From Lactarius indigo (lineage: Eukaryota > Basidiomycota > Agaricomycetes > Russulales > Russulaceae), in the NCBI GenBank assembly GCA_025766275.1, contig JAFKAC010000029.1, forward strand, positions 496,001-560,000: a stretch of 64,000 bases of DNA. Direction: 5' to 3'. The first letter of the stretch is position 1. Every line of letters starts with the position of its first letter. Both the position numbers and the translations under genes were made by a program. Below, one piece after another: positions 43,635 to 55,245 of this stretch. The notes under the pieces are model-generated. The model saw only the letters and a list, made by a program, of their open reading frames with translations. It was not told the DNA's origin and ran no database searches.

Positions 43635-44761
43635 TCACTGAAAGTCACAAGCCGGCCAGTCCCTCTGCTCATCGGCAATGTGCTCCAGCAAGGTGGCACA
43701 CTCCAGCCGATAGATGCAATCGCACTTGTCATCTTGCGCACATAAAATCATGGCACAGAGCTGACTCACCCTGGCTTGCAGCCAATCAAGTTCGAAACTT
43801 GCCGCACGGTAGCGTGTCACCTTGGCTGTGAGGGTTTCGTCATTAATGCGATTGAGGGCGCGGTCAGTGATTTTGTCAGCTGCGAAGATCACCAGGTCTT
43901 CGTGTGAGTAGGTGGGCTGGAGTGCGGCCGATACATGCGGCTCTGCGTAAAGGGGTTTGCCATAAACATGCGGCAAACCTGTTATGACTCCTAGGATCAA
44001 TGGATCCACCCCTCCGATTATTTGGACATGTGACACGTCCCTCTCAATGCCGTTGGGGCCGGTGATGGGGTATGCAATATAATGGGGTTGTCAATTTGCC
44101 CTGAACCCTTCAGGCGCAATGACATGCACTGGGTCCTTGGCGCCGGTGAATGGACAGTGGTCTGCAGCACCGGGTACGTGCACACATCCTCGATACATGG
44201 GGGACCCGTCGGTGTAGATGAGCCAGGGTGTGATGAGGGGATTAGTAGGGTCGCGCTTCGTTTGAAGGAAGGTGTGTCTCGCCGGGTAGTAATCGTCATC
44301 ACCATGGCCAGCCTCAGCAGCCGCCATCGCTCCCACTGCTCTCACATCTCCCTCAGTTGGGCCGCTGCTGAGTCAAGTTGTTCTTTCTGCCATGCTGCTG
44401 CTACTTTCCTCCAACCCTCCAACTCGTACTCCATCAGCACTTGAACGCTCATTGTCATGCGGGAAAACTCCGCAAACACCGATGAGGTCGTTGCTTGGGG
44501 GGATGGCGGCGATGTGTTCACGCTCACCAGCATTGTTTCAGAAGACGTGGACAATGGCTTGCTTGTTGTTGGGGTATTGAGTAGGATCTGGGAATCGGGT
44601 GATGACATGCGCCCATTCTTGTGCGGTGATAGGGCCCTCTGACTGTCCAACGGGTGTGTAGGGCATGAGTTGGGTGTTGGGAACTTCAGTAGCATCGTCC
44701 TCTTCCAGTAGGGCATGGGTGTCTTGCGCAAGGGAGTCAAGGAGTGCCACTTATGTGACAT
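43635..44761 (-). pseudogene. Third ORF of element C
   Basis: It lies between the pol stop (44751-44753) and the polypurine tract. The first part (44750-44538) is in the pol frame: without the TAA, pol would read straight through, as it does in G. After frameshifts come ARHTFLQTKRDPTNPLITPWLI (G: IRHAFLTHEF...TPFLID), then HYIAYPITGPNG and HVQIIGG...GLPHVYGKPLY (G: YGKPLY), then LTAKVTRYRAASFELDWLQARV, a likely coiled coil. Its order matches G ORF3. No zinc knuckles and no known domain. Confidence 0.75.
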
Positions 44762-46451
44762 GTCGCAAAGGAGAAGTGGGCATGTGAGTATGTGTAGAGC
44801 GAAGGAAGAGGGGATGACTTTCTTCTGTTGTTTCGTCTCTCCTTTTATCCTCTATCCTATGCATTCGGGATTCCTGATATAGTCGGAGTGCTTCTGGTGC
44901 GAATACGTCATCCTTGTTGACCCACTGATTCTCTGAGTCTGGGTATCCCTTCCACTTGACAAGGTATTGTAATCGTCTTCCTCTGCTGAAATTCCGCATG
45001 TCTAGAATTGCCTCAACTTCATATTCTTCTTCTCCATCGATCAGTTCGGGCGGTGGTCGTGTGAAGTTCTCCCCATGAAGGGGGGTTTGTTTGTATGGCA
45101 TGAGAAGATCGATGTGGAACACTGGGTGGATGCTCCACTGCACGGGAAGTTCCAATCGATAATTGTAGGGGAACATCACCTGTGTCACCTGAAAGGGTCC
45201 ATGGCGTCGTGCCACTAATTTTGCTGTAGGTTGATTGGTTCGAAGGTGTTTTCCTTCTTGCCATACGAGGTCACCAGCTTTGAACTTGGGCATATCTTTG
45301 TTGCGTACCCATGCTTCTTGTGCCTTCATCATGAGGCGTTGTGCTTCTTCTCTGGCTTCCTTGAGCTGCATCAGCCTGGCAGTCACCTGTGGTATCGGGG
45401 ATGACTTATTGGTCCAATCAGCATGTGGGTTATACCCCATCAGAAGTTGAAATGGCGACTGTCTGGTGTGTTCATGGGGCCAATTGTTGTGCACGAATTC
45501 TGCTATGGGTAGATAAGAGGTCCAGTTATCCTGTCGCTCATTTACCCAGAAGCGCAGGTATTGTTCCAGCCATTGATTTGTTCTCTCCAACTGCCCATTG
45601 GTATGCAGGTGGTAGGCCGTTGACACATTTTGCTAAACACCCAAAATCCGACATACTTCCCGCATAAATTTTGATGTGAATTGTGGGTCTCGGTCGCTGA
45701 TAACTTTACGCAGTAATCCGAAGCATTTGAAGATGTGGTTTACGTACAGGGTTGCTGTTTCCTCAGCCATGATTTCCTCCTTGCATGGCACGAAGATGGA
45801 GGCCTTACTGCAGTCATGGTCGGTGATTGTGAGGATGCTATTGTGATGCCCTGACATTGGTAGTTTAGTGATGAAGTCCACTGCCACCGTCTGGAACGGG
45901 GTCGCTTCCAGGACAGGTGTGATGGGGTGTAGCACCGCTCGAATGGGGCGCATATTGACTTTGTTTCACTGACACTCAGCGCATCCTTGTATGTACTTGT
46001 ACACGTCTTTTCATAGGTGTGGCCACCAGTAGTGTTGCTCCACTATTTGTTGCATCCTCGCAATTCCCAGGTGTCCGTGGATGGGCAGGTTGTGATGGTC
46101 ATGTATTAGCACCCGTTGTGTGGAGGCGGGTCCTGTGATTACAAACCTGCCATCCTTGTACCACTCTCCGTCAATCTTCTTTAGTTTGTAGGGGTCTACC
46201 CATTGCTTGATGATCTTTTTGTCTTGTCAGTGTCAAGGTTGCTGGAGGTTTGGGTTGATGGTGAAGGTTCTGGCCGTGTTGATCGCCTTTATGAAGACTT
46301 CTGGTGGTAGCACAACCACTTGTTTGTTGTTGGCAGTCCCTTGGTCGTAGTCAGGCCTTCTTGACAAGGTGTCGGCGTGACTGTTGTTCTTTCCCTTGAT
46401 GTGGTGAATCTCAAAGTTGTATTTGGATAGTTCCAGTACTTCCCTTGCCAC
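44751..46451 (-). pseudogene. Element C RNase H end, integrase and chromodomain
   Basis: The RNase H tail (SKYNFEIHHIKGKNNSHADTLSRRPDYDQG), a decayed H2C2 module, core Asp (VDFITKLP; VISDRDPQFTSKF) and Glu (NGQLERTNQWLEQY) are followed by FKAGDLVW...HGPFQVTQV and the chromodomain EEEYEVEAILDMRNFSRGRRLQYLVKWKGYP (about 44910-45050). In-frame stops lie between the RNase H tail and 45953 and at 45633-45635 (TAG). The last 291 codons are open. Confidence 0.9.
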
Positions 46452-48366
46452 ATGCCTGCTGATCTTCTGTGGTGTCTTCCAGTAAGTACTGTAGGTTGAG
46501 ATGATCAGAAAAGATTTTGATTTTGTGGGGGGCTCCTGCTAGTAGTGGTCTCCAGTTGCGCAGGGCTTTGACTATCGCAAGCAATTCTAGGTTGTAGATG
46601 TCATAGTTTCTTTCCACTTCGGAAAGTGTTGTGGAGTAGTAGCCTATCAGATGCTTCTTTCTGTCAGCTTTTTGTTGTAGTAGTATCGCTCCCACCGCAT
46701 ATCCTGAGGCATCGACTTCCAGTTCGAATGGGTCTTGAAGTACCAGATGGGCTAATACCGGCTCTTCCGTTACCAGGTGTTTCAAAGTATTGAAGGCCTT
46801 GTCTTCTTCTTCCATCCATCTCCATTCTGTGTCTTTTCTTGTTAGTTTGTTAAGGGGTTTGGCGTGCGTGGCAAAACCGTGAATGAAAAGTCAGTAGAAG
46901 TTGCAAAAGCCCAGGAATGATCGTATGTCTCTGACTTTCGTTGGTGTTGGCCAGTCCTTAATGCCTTGAACTTTTATGGGGTCCATACGTGTTACCCCCC
47001 TTTCAAGGATTACCCCCAGGTAATCCATTCATGGTTGGTGGAATAGGCATTTCTCGAGCTTGAAGTAGAGATCGTGTTCTTCAGCTACATGCAAAACATC
47101 CTGGATCATGGCGACGTGTGCTGCGAGATCATGGTCAAAGTGAGTGGCAATTCCGATATCATCCATGTAAACACATATTGTAGTTCCCAACCGTTCGTGT
47201 TTTGTGATGGTGTCCCAATAGATCTGGTTCATCATGGCCTGAAACATGGCAGGAGAGTTTGTGAGTCCAAAAAACATGATGGTTGGTTCAAAGAGGCCGA
47301 ATGTGGTTTTGAAAGCCGCTTTCTCTTGGTCACCATTGCAAATGCGTATGTTGTTGTAGCCCCATCTGATGTCCAGCTTAGTATAAATATGGGTGTTGCT
47401 GAGGTCAAGAATGAGATCCTGGATCAGCAGGAGTGGATACTGATTGCGGATTGTGTGCGAGTTGATAACCTGGTAGTCCTGCACCGGGCGTAGTTTTCCA
47501 TCCTTCTTTTGAATGAAGAAGAAGGAGGATACATACGGGGAAATAGACAGGTGTAGATACCCCTGCTTCAACTTTTCCTCCAGAAATTCTTTTAATTCAT
47601 TTTCCTCCTTCTGTGTCATGGGATATACTTTGCAGTCTATGGTGGCCAGCGCTGATGGCTTGAAGTCTATCGCGTGGTCCCACAGTCTAGCTGGGGGGAA
47701 GTGGTGCGAGGCCTGCTTGTCAAAAAGTTTGCGGAATTGTTCGTATTCCTGTGGAAGAGTCACTGCATGTTGCTGTTGCTTTGCCCATATGGCCAGTTCT
47801 GTAGAAGTAGTGGCACGGGCGACAGTTTCTTCTTCCAACTCTTTGAAAATGTCTTCTTTTTCCGCTACGATTAACGCCCTTGTCATGGTGCAATTTAGTA
47901 GTGCTTCGTTGGTGGCGATGATTACCAGATGCATGTCCGGATGCATCGTAGCTTGTGCCCAGTTGATTGTGGGCTTGAACGCACTGAGCCATGGATAGCC
48001 CAACACCATATCTTCGCTTCCAAGGTCCGTGACCAGAAAGGTCATTTGCTTCACCTGTTGGCGCATTTTCACTTCTAGGTTAATGTAATGAGTGATTAAC
48101 CCAGCTTTGTTTTCTGTGTTGTTGATATTCCAGATCTTGCGTGGTACCTCGAGTGCCTGAGTTGGGATTCCTGCCCGTATTGCCATACTTGGTCATATAA
48201 AATTATTGGTTGCCCCCAAATCAACCAGGGCATTTGTTTCAGTCGTTTTGTAATTTGTGTGAATCATTACTGGAATTCGCAGAGATCGATGGCGTGTTGT
48301 CACAATTACAGAATTACATTTTAAAGCCCTCACCCAGACTGACGGGTTCAGGCATCCCAAAAACCC
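46452..48366 (-). pseudogene. Element C protease and reverse transcriptase-RNase H
   Basis: Pol starts in the gag overlap (GFLGCLNPSVWVRALK). The protease site is VDLGATNNFI: the Ser of DSG is Leu (TTG 48217-48219), which fits TCG to TTG at a CpG. TGA at 48190-48192 and 47029-47031 replaces Arg (the second is FHQP-stop-MDYLG; G has SPRMDYLG). RT is readable with intact YMDDIGIA, and RNase H keeps its Asp (ELEVDASGYAVGAILL). Another TGA near 46895 is in FY-stop-LFIHGFA. Confidence 0.9.
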
Positions 48367-50374
48367 TCTCTTCCCCACAGGTCTTGAAGAATGAGGTCTT
48401 TCACCTCGTCCGTACTATTGGCTACTTGCATGAGCCACTCTTTTGCTTGCTCCCCTGCCATTTTTGTGGCAGCCGCATTTATCTGTGGCATAGGTGTCGC
48501 ACTGGGTGCCAGTGACTTATACCCCAGCAGCGACAGCTCGTATGTTGTTGGGGGTCCTGGCGTGTACCCTATGGTTTCAGTCATTCGACTGCTTGACGGG
48601 GCGTTGGGTTGCCACATCCCCTGTGTTCATGGGTGCGGACAATTTCGTGAGAGGTGACCCGGAGTGTGACAGTTATAGCAGAGGACGTTCCTTAGATCCC
48701 TCCTAGACCCTCCTCGTCCTCTTCCTCAAGCCCCAGGTCCTCCTCTAGGCAGGAATGGCAGCTGCTGCCATGTGTAAGGCAGTTTCCTGTAGTCGATCTC
48801 TTCCAATCCTGCGAGTCTTACTCGTGCACAGTCGGCAGACATGTCCATTGCCCATGGGTTCGTTTGTGGCAGGTTTTGTGGGAGAGTCCATCCTGCGTTT
48901 CCACTCTGTTTCTTTGGCTGCATTGGCATATTCTTGTATTCATTGAGCCTTGCCTTGAGGTGAATGTAATTTTTCTGTCACTTGAGAATGGCTTGCTTCC
49001 AGTCGTCAAATGTGACTGGTTCGTCAAACTGGAACACATTTTTGAACAATTCCTTGGGCAGTCCCAACATGAACAGGTCAATGGTTTGTGGTTCATTGAG
49101 GCAGTAGTGAGCCTTCCGTGTGAGCTGCTTGAAGTCGTTCACGTACTTGTCAATGTCCTCTCCTGTCATTTTATACCCTTTTCGGAGTATGGCTTGTGCT
49201 TGTTCTTGTTCCAGCATGTTTTCGAATCACTGACTGAACCCATCAGCTACAGCTTCCCATAGTTCTCTTGTGTAGGGGCTTATTCCTCGTTGTATCTGCC
49301 TGTTGAGCCAGTTGAGGAATGACAGAACCCATTCGCTGACTGCTCCTCCTTTGATATAGGATAGGAACAGTAGGCTTCTTCTGTAGTCGTTGCACATGAT
49401 GGGGGTGTCCAAATTCATCCCCCAGTAGACGTGCCACTGTGTTAGGAACTGATCTACTTTGAGTCTGTCTCTGTCAAAAATGGAAGTAGGCTCACCAGTT
49501 AACTTTTCATGATGACCTCCCCCTCCTCTGCCACCACCATCGCCACCCCCTCTGCCACCTCCGGGTGGTCCGGCGGGTGGTTCTCCTCTTGGTGGTCCTG
49601 GATGGGGGGGTCCTCCTCATTGTATGTCAAATGGGACTCCACCCCCTGGTGGTGGTGGTGGTCCTCCCCCTGGTCCTCCTACTCCAGGTGGTAGCTCTAG
49701 TGCGGGTTGCCATCCCGACGGGGGTCTCCCCAATCGGATCCTATGGCTCTGGATATTGCGGCATCATCAGCAGTCATCCAGATGCCTGTCTCGGGGTTGA
49801 TTGGCATGAGGATTTCTCTTGCTTCTTGTCATATCACATGTGATTCTTCCAGCGCAACTTCTTCCATTGCTTGCATGATCGTTGCCATTAGTGCTGGCGA
49901 GCATACGTGAATTGGTTCTGGTTCTGTAATGTGGGTGGACTCAGCTCATTCTAGGAGGTGGTCTTGTATTGCTCCTATGCTACTTTCTGTGTGTTCTGGC
50001 TGTCCTCCTTCTTCTTGTTCTTCACTTTGGGTGACGCTGTCGGAGACTGCTTCTCCGGTGGTGTGTTCTCTTACTTGCCCGTCAATGGGACCCCAATCTG
50101 CACGGCTATTTAGTTCTCACGCGTCAATGTCGCAATGGTACCTTGGTCCTGCTGGTTGTATTATGTCCCAGCGAGAGTCTATTGGATTCCACATAACTTC
50201 TGTCCAGCACAGGTGGTCGAAGTTGAACTCAACTGGTCGGAACCTTGTAGGTCCATTGAACTTGACAAAGTATCCTGTTTCTTCCTGTCTTTCTCTCCAA
50301 CTGGCCGCCCCTAAGAAGTGTGTTGGTACGTTGCGTTCTCCCCTTTGGGTTAGTGTGTAGGGACGAAAACTCAT
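48348..50374 (-). pseudogene. Element C gag
   Basis: From ATG 50374 (MSFRPYTLTQRGERNVPTHFLGAASWRER) to TGA 48348-48350. A Gly/Pro/His-rich linker (49500-49700) precedes the Gag block (ATGCACGTC..., MLEQEQAQAILRKGYKMTGEDIDKYVNDFKQLTRKAHY) and a zinc knuckle CYNCHTPGHLSRNC near 48650. Several stops and at least three frameshifts. The GGGTTTT heptamer (48360-48366) lies 9 nt before the stop. Confidence 0.85.
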
Positions 50375-50407
50375 CCACTGGCCCCTGGTTGTTACGGACA
50401 CGGTGGT

Positions 50408-50420
50408 ATCTTGGTCTTAA
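50408..50420 (-). promoter_or_regulatory. Self-primer binding site of element C
   Basis: Sense TT + AAGACCAAGAT next to the 5' LTR, exactly complementary to ATCTTGGTCTT (plus 50649-50659) in the LTR, 34 nt after TATTTAAG (50686-50693). Confidence 0.87.
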
Positions 50421-50933
50421 TGTAACGTCGTCACGACGTTAGCTTGACTTGAGCTCATAGAGGCGGTAACAGACTTAGCAAACTGGCACAACAACTCGGA
50501 GGTCCATGGTCTTGTCCTGGTGAATGCGCGGAGGCACACCGACAAGGCTTATACTAACGATGACTTGAAAGGCTTGAAGGGTGATAGAGATAGAAGAGAG
50601 AAAGAGAGAGAGAGAGAGAAGATGCGAGGTAGAAAGTGACGATTCAAGAAGACCAAGATGGAATATCTTGGTCTTCACAAGCTATCTTAAATACAAGTCG
50701 AGCAGGCTTACAAGTGCTGCTATGAGTCTCGGTATGGTAGCGTCCAATGTATCGCGTAAGTAGCACAATCCTAATACTACTACTACTAGTACTAGGATTG
50801 AGTCATAACTCAGTCAGCAATCACATGCAATCTCCTATCATACTACATCGTAGACACCTAAGTCTGCGACTAATATACCTTACTGCTGTAATCGCAACCG
50901 GTACAGTAAGGGTCCACAAGCCAAAACGTAACA
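50421..50933 (-). repeat. Element C 5' LTR (513 bp) with promoter hairpin
   Basis: TGTAACGTC ... AACGTAACA on the plus strand. It holds a 12-bp perfect inverted repeat with a 5-nt loop (50648-50676) spanning the predicted start site, and a GA microsatellite (about 50594-50620). GGAGG follows at 50934-50938. Confidence 0.94.
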
Positions 50934-51919
50934 GGAGGACCCCCTCCCCCTAATGGGTGGCTCAAAGGAAACCCTCCCCCAGAATTCACCAGAGATCAAG
51001 AAACCAGTCAGACATTTCTCAATGCCTTCTCCCTCTATTGAGGGATGAATCCACATGTCCAACAGTTAACACTCCCTTACTCATGGGCCATGACACTACT
51101 GTCTTATGTCCAGGGACCTTTGGTGGACAACCAGGTTGAAGAACAGATTCAATGGTTGGTGGACCAGTTAGCTGGAGGAGTAGCAATGAACGAAGAAAAC
51201 CTCTGGAACACCATCAAAACCCACTTCATCCAAGCATATACTGATACTACCCAGCAACGAAAAGCACACCATGCCATCCAGACACTCCAAATGGACAAGA
51301 AGATATTGACACATATATTGCCAAATTCTCAAACAAGGCAAACAAGGCGGGTTACAATAAAGATGAAGCCACCACCCTGGAAAATTTCCAGAAGGGACTG
51401 CCAGCAGTGCTGGTTGTAAATGCGATCAAATTTCACCACCCAATATCATGGGACAACTGGAAGGCTGCAGTCACCCTCCAACAAGCTGAATACTTACTCC
51501 TTAAAGACAAACTGACTAAAGGGAGGAACGACAAACGAGGTGGAGCATCCCAGGATCAGTGGCTGTCAACCTTGAACAAAACAAAAGATCCCAACATAAT
51601 GGATGTCAGTTGCAGTCAAGCTTGAGCAGCAATGACCAAAGACGAAAAGAAGCAGCTTCAAAAGAAAGGAAGATGCTTCCAGTGCCAAGGACAGGGGCAT
51701 ATCTCACACTTTTGCCCCCAGAAGCCAGCAACAACCATCAAAATGGTGGACATCACTACTCCAACCACCACTACCATATCCATGATGTCTTCTCAACCCC
51801 TTTCAAACAAAGAACAAGCAGAAGCACAAGTCACTGCCTTGTTCACACAAAGTCCTGAAGTCTGCAAATTCATGGTGGACAAATTATTTGGACAAAAGAA
51901 GGATTTTCTGAACGCTTGA
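50934..51919 (+). pseudogene. Element D gag, C-terminal part
   Basis: It resumes with the Pro-rich end of the linker. The Gag block (MNPHVQQLTLPYSWAMTLLSYVQGPLVDNQVEEQIQWL ... AVTLQQAEYLLLKDKLTKGR) and zinc knuckle CFQCQGQGHISHFC are clear. Frameshifts occur near 51300 and 51410 and a TGA near 51623. The stop is TGA 51917-51919, with GGATTTT at 51901-51907. Confidence 0.88.
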
Positions 51920-53247
51920 ACCTGGCAGCCTGGGCTAGAGCATTAAAACTTAGCATGTACAATAGCAGAATCCATTCCATGCAAATTCCAGTCCTTTTCA
52001 AATCTGTGCATGTGACAGCTGAATGAAATGTCCTAATAGACTTAGGAACAACCAACAATTTCATAAATTTCAACCTCCTGAAAAGACTCAAAATCACCTG
52101 CCTTCCCACAGAACAACCTATCAAATATGGAATGTGGACAGAACTCACAACCAAGGAGGTGATATTACACACTTCACTGATCTAACAGTCCAAACTGGAG
52201 AAAAAATTCAACACCTCCAGTTCCTAATCACAGATCTTGGAACTGATGAAGTCATCTTGGGGTACCCATGGTTCACAGCCTTCAAACCAAAATTCCACTG
52301 GCGAGATGCCACTATTGACAAAGAGTTCCAGCCAGTTGTTATCACCAGTCTAAACTTGTTGGACAAAGCCATGCCTGTGGAATCTACCATTAAGGCATTG
52401 GAGACATATCAACTCAACAAGCTAGCCTGGGAACAGTTGGAACAAGAAGAGGATCCCCACATTCGACTACAGAAGACCACCACCACATCAGAGTTGGCCC
52501 AATGAGAAGCAGCCAAAAGGGCCCCAAAAACATCTGAGGAAATGGTTTCCAAGGAATATTGGAGGCATCACAAAGTACTCAGCAAGGAAGCTTTGCAATG
52601 CTTCCCCCCTTCAAGAGTCTGGAATCATGCTATCAACCTTATCCCTGAAGCCCCAAGAATCATGGATTGCAAGGTGTATCCCTTAACAATTCTGGAAACT
52701 GAAATCTTCACAGAGTTTGTGAGTGAACACCTAAAGAAAAATTACATCCAGCTGTCAAAATCCCTGTATGTGTCTCCCTTCTTTATTAAGAAGGACAGGA
52801 AATTATGCCCAGTACAAGATTATTGCTGCCTTAATGACATCACCATCAAGAACCATTACCCACTTCCCCTTATCCCTGAATCAATAGATAAGATCTGGAA
52901 TGTGCAGCTCTATTCCAAATTAGACATATGATGGGGATACAACAACATGTGCATCAAAGAAGGGGATGAATGGAAGGTGGCATTCAAAACCAACCAGGGG
53001 CTGTTCAAACCCAAAGTTATGTTCTTCGGACTGACAAACTCACCTAGTACCTTCCAAATGATAATGGACACCATCTTTCAAGAATTGGTGCTAACTGGAG
53101 AAGTGATTGTTTATATGGACAACATCCTAATCACAACGTTAGACAACCTCGACCATCACAGATGCATATTGCACAAAGTCCTGGACCTATGCAATGAACA
53201 TGATCTATACATCAAACCAGAGAAATGCATATTTGAAGTGCATGAAG
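51901..53247 (+). pseudogene. Element D protease and partial reverse transcriptase
   Basis: Protease active site VLIDLGTTNNFI (Ser to Leu), then QFLITDLGTDEVILGYPWFTAFKPKFHW, the linker, and RT blocks [53 protein letters not shown] and VYMDNILITT. The catalytic box is YMDN (AAC 53121-53123 after GAC), which fits GACGAC to GACAAC at a CpG. The frame ends at 53247 within FEVHEV, where unrelated sequence starts. Confidence 0.88.
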
Positions 53248-53345
53248 TGGGGGGGGGGGTGGATGGTGCACTGGGCTTTTGCCACCCTCCACCTTGTCCT
53301 GAGGAATGTCACATGTGTTGGACCTCTGGTTCGATCCTGGCAGGA
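53248..53345 (+). mobile_element. tRNA-like SINE head
   Basis: A G-rich start followed by an A-box-like TGGTGCACTGG (53264-53274) and a B-box-like GGTTCGATCCTGG (53328-53340), the internal promoter of RNA polymerase III genes. Spacing and layout resemble the SINE at 61968-62593. No poly-A tail or target duplication is visible. It abuts the broken RT of element D. Confidence 0.45.
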
Positions 53346-54192
53346 GACAGACTAGGGCACTCATTTACCACCTTCCTTATCCGCCCTGAACCCCAACAAC
53401 AACTAAAAACAACTGGCCTGCTTGGCCATGCACTCACTTCCAATCCAGGCTCTGTCATACTGCACCACTGACATCCCATGCCACCAACTATCACCACACT
53501 CATTTGCCATTACTGGGCTCTGCTGCTAGCTGCCACATCCCCCTGACACCATTTCCTACCATCACCCCTGTTCCATCTCTGACTCCATTTCCAACAATCC
53601 CACACTACCCCTGATTCAATCTCTGCCACTCACAGTCTCTCTCTACCTTGCTATGGTACCCTTAGGTTGCAAGTCCGCTCAATTTGGTGTAGAAAGGTCA
53701 GGTCCTTGTAGATGGTTGCAACACCAACTTGTGACCCTGGGCAGTCCTGACAAATAAGGCAGGTGACTGTGGTCACAAACCCACTTGCCAAGGCAAGAAA
53801 AGGAAGGTCCTCAGTCAGTGTGCCAGGGAAGGTGCCGAGGGGCTGGAAGGCGATGACGGTGTGGGAGGTAGGGATGAGGATTTGGATGACATAACATATA
53901 GATGGACTGGGAGACTGCACTGGGAGACCTCATACATCCCCTACCTTACCTAACACACCGACTCTGACTGGGTTCCTCTGGGAGGTGCCCCTAGTGGGTG
54001 GGGTTTAAATCCCTCACCCCAACAACCCTATGAATGCACTGGGTCTCTGGACCCATAGACTCTTCCCCTCTTGTAATCTATGTGTACTAGCTGTCTACTT
54101 ACCCTTGTCTCAGTCCCTTTACATCCCAATTATATGTATGGTCAGGTATGTGGAGTAGACCATGGGTTCTATAGGGGCCCTGGCGCAGAAGG
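53346..54192. other. No supported gene
   Basis: C-rich, CpG-poor sequence without domains. Part may be the body of the SINE that starts at 53248. A second TGGGGTTTAAATCCC, B-box-like, stretch lies near 54000 without an A box I can assign. Confidence 0.4.
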
Positions 54193-54448
54193 TGTTATTT
54201 GTGGTTAAAGCGTCGCTGTTTCCACCTATTCTGTGACTGTACATTGCCCTAAGTCGAGTTACCTTATTTAGATATGCTTAGTCAGGTTGATATATCCTGC
54301 AGAGGACAGAAAATATCCCTTTAGACTTATATCCTCCTCTGCAGATGAGTAACTAGTTTTACCTTGATCAATATAGTCTTATATCCTCCTCTGCAGTCCC
54401 CTTGTGTCCTCTGTAACTCAAGGGCCTTTCATAGGTCACATTCTAACA
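54193..54448 (+). repeat. Lone Copia LTR (256 bp)
   Basis: TGTTATTTGTGGTTAAAG ... ACATTCTAACA, matching the F1 and F2 Copia LTRs in plus orientation. It is followed by Gypsy integrase sequence rather than a Copia PBS, and no target duplication is seen. It shares the repeated TATATCCTCCTCTGCAG motif with F2. Confidence 0.75.
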
Positions 54449-55245
54449 GTTTGGTGGTTGCATTTGTCCATGAGTTATGCATGAATTGCACCATTGGTCA
54501 GACTTCTGCCCAGTTATCCTGCTTCACATTGCACCAGTGTTATAAATATTGTTCCAGCCATTGATTGGTGTGTTTGGATTGTCCATCAGTTTGGGGGTGA
54601 TATGCCAAGGATATATTCTGTAGTATTCCTAGTGTGGAGCAGAGTTGCCTCATAAATGTCAATGCGAATCTGGGATCTCAGTTGGATATGATTTTTCAAG
54701 GTAGTCTGTACGGGGGTATATGTGTTGGAGGTACAATTTGGCCACTCCTTCTGATGTGATGGTCTCATTTCAGCGGATGAATATAGCCACTTTTGAGCAG
54801 TTGTGGTCAGTGATCGTAAGGATTGAGTTGAATCCATTTGACATGGGTAGTTTGACAATAAAGTTCATTGATACCACTTCAAATGGTTCAGCAGATGGGT
54901 CGGTCATGATAGGGAACAACAGATGGGGTTTTTGTCAGTGGGGGTTGATTTTGTTGCTTTGGCACATAGCACATCCCTTGACATAGGCTTCTATGTCTTT
55001 TCACATGTTGGGCCACCAGCAGTCACATTATACTAGTTCCAAGGTGTTTGCAATTCCTGGATGCCCAGTGCTAGGTGTGTCATGGAAAAAGGTAATTACC
55101 CCCCATGTAAGATTGTTGTTTCCCACAACAATGAGAGCATTGCCCTTCCACCATAGCCCATCATGTTTCTTCAGGTTATGGGGTTCTATCCATGGAAGTA
55201 GTGTTGATTCATCCATATTCTGTACAATTTGACACCATATATCCA
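54449..55245 (-). pseudogene. Gypsy family I integrase fragment
   Basis: Minus-strand integrase sequence: zinc module (NMDIWCQIVQNMDESTLLPWIEPHNLKKHDG ... HDTPSTGHPGIANTLELV) and core (AMDFIVKLPMSNGFNSI-type, AYPQTDGQSKHTNQW region), stopping before the C-terminal domain. Its right end is joined in frame to Copia RNase H at about 55245. The left end abuts a Copia LTR. Confidence 0.85.

Larger units (their letters stand above)
43100..50933 (-). mobile_element. Complete Ty3/Gypsy chromovirus C (family II), inserted in element D
   Basis: LTRs of 505 bp (43100-43604) and 513 bp (50421-50933), GGAGG duplicated at both ends, PBS, gag, protease, RT-RNase H, integrase-chromodomain, ORF3 and polypurine tract, all on the minus strand. 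LTR differences are mostly at CpG, plus a GA microsatellite length change. Proteins are close to element G. Inactivated by stops and frameshifts. Confidence 0.95.
42037..53247 (+). mobile_element. Ty3/Gypsy element D (family I), interrupted by C and 3'-truncated
   Basis: Plus-strand 5' LTR, PBS, gag (split by element C with GGAGG duplicated at 43095-43099 and 50934-50938), protease and RT. Its RT stops within KCIFEVHEV at 53247, where a tRNA-like SINE head begins. RNase H, integrase and the 3' LTR are missing. Proteins resemble A and B. Confidence 0.9.

Noticed and set aside
54000..54030. TGGGGTTTAAATCCC as part of a tRNA gene
   Set aside because: No A box or cloverleaf could be matched upstream.
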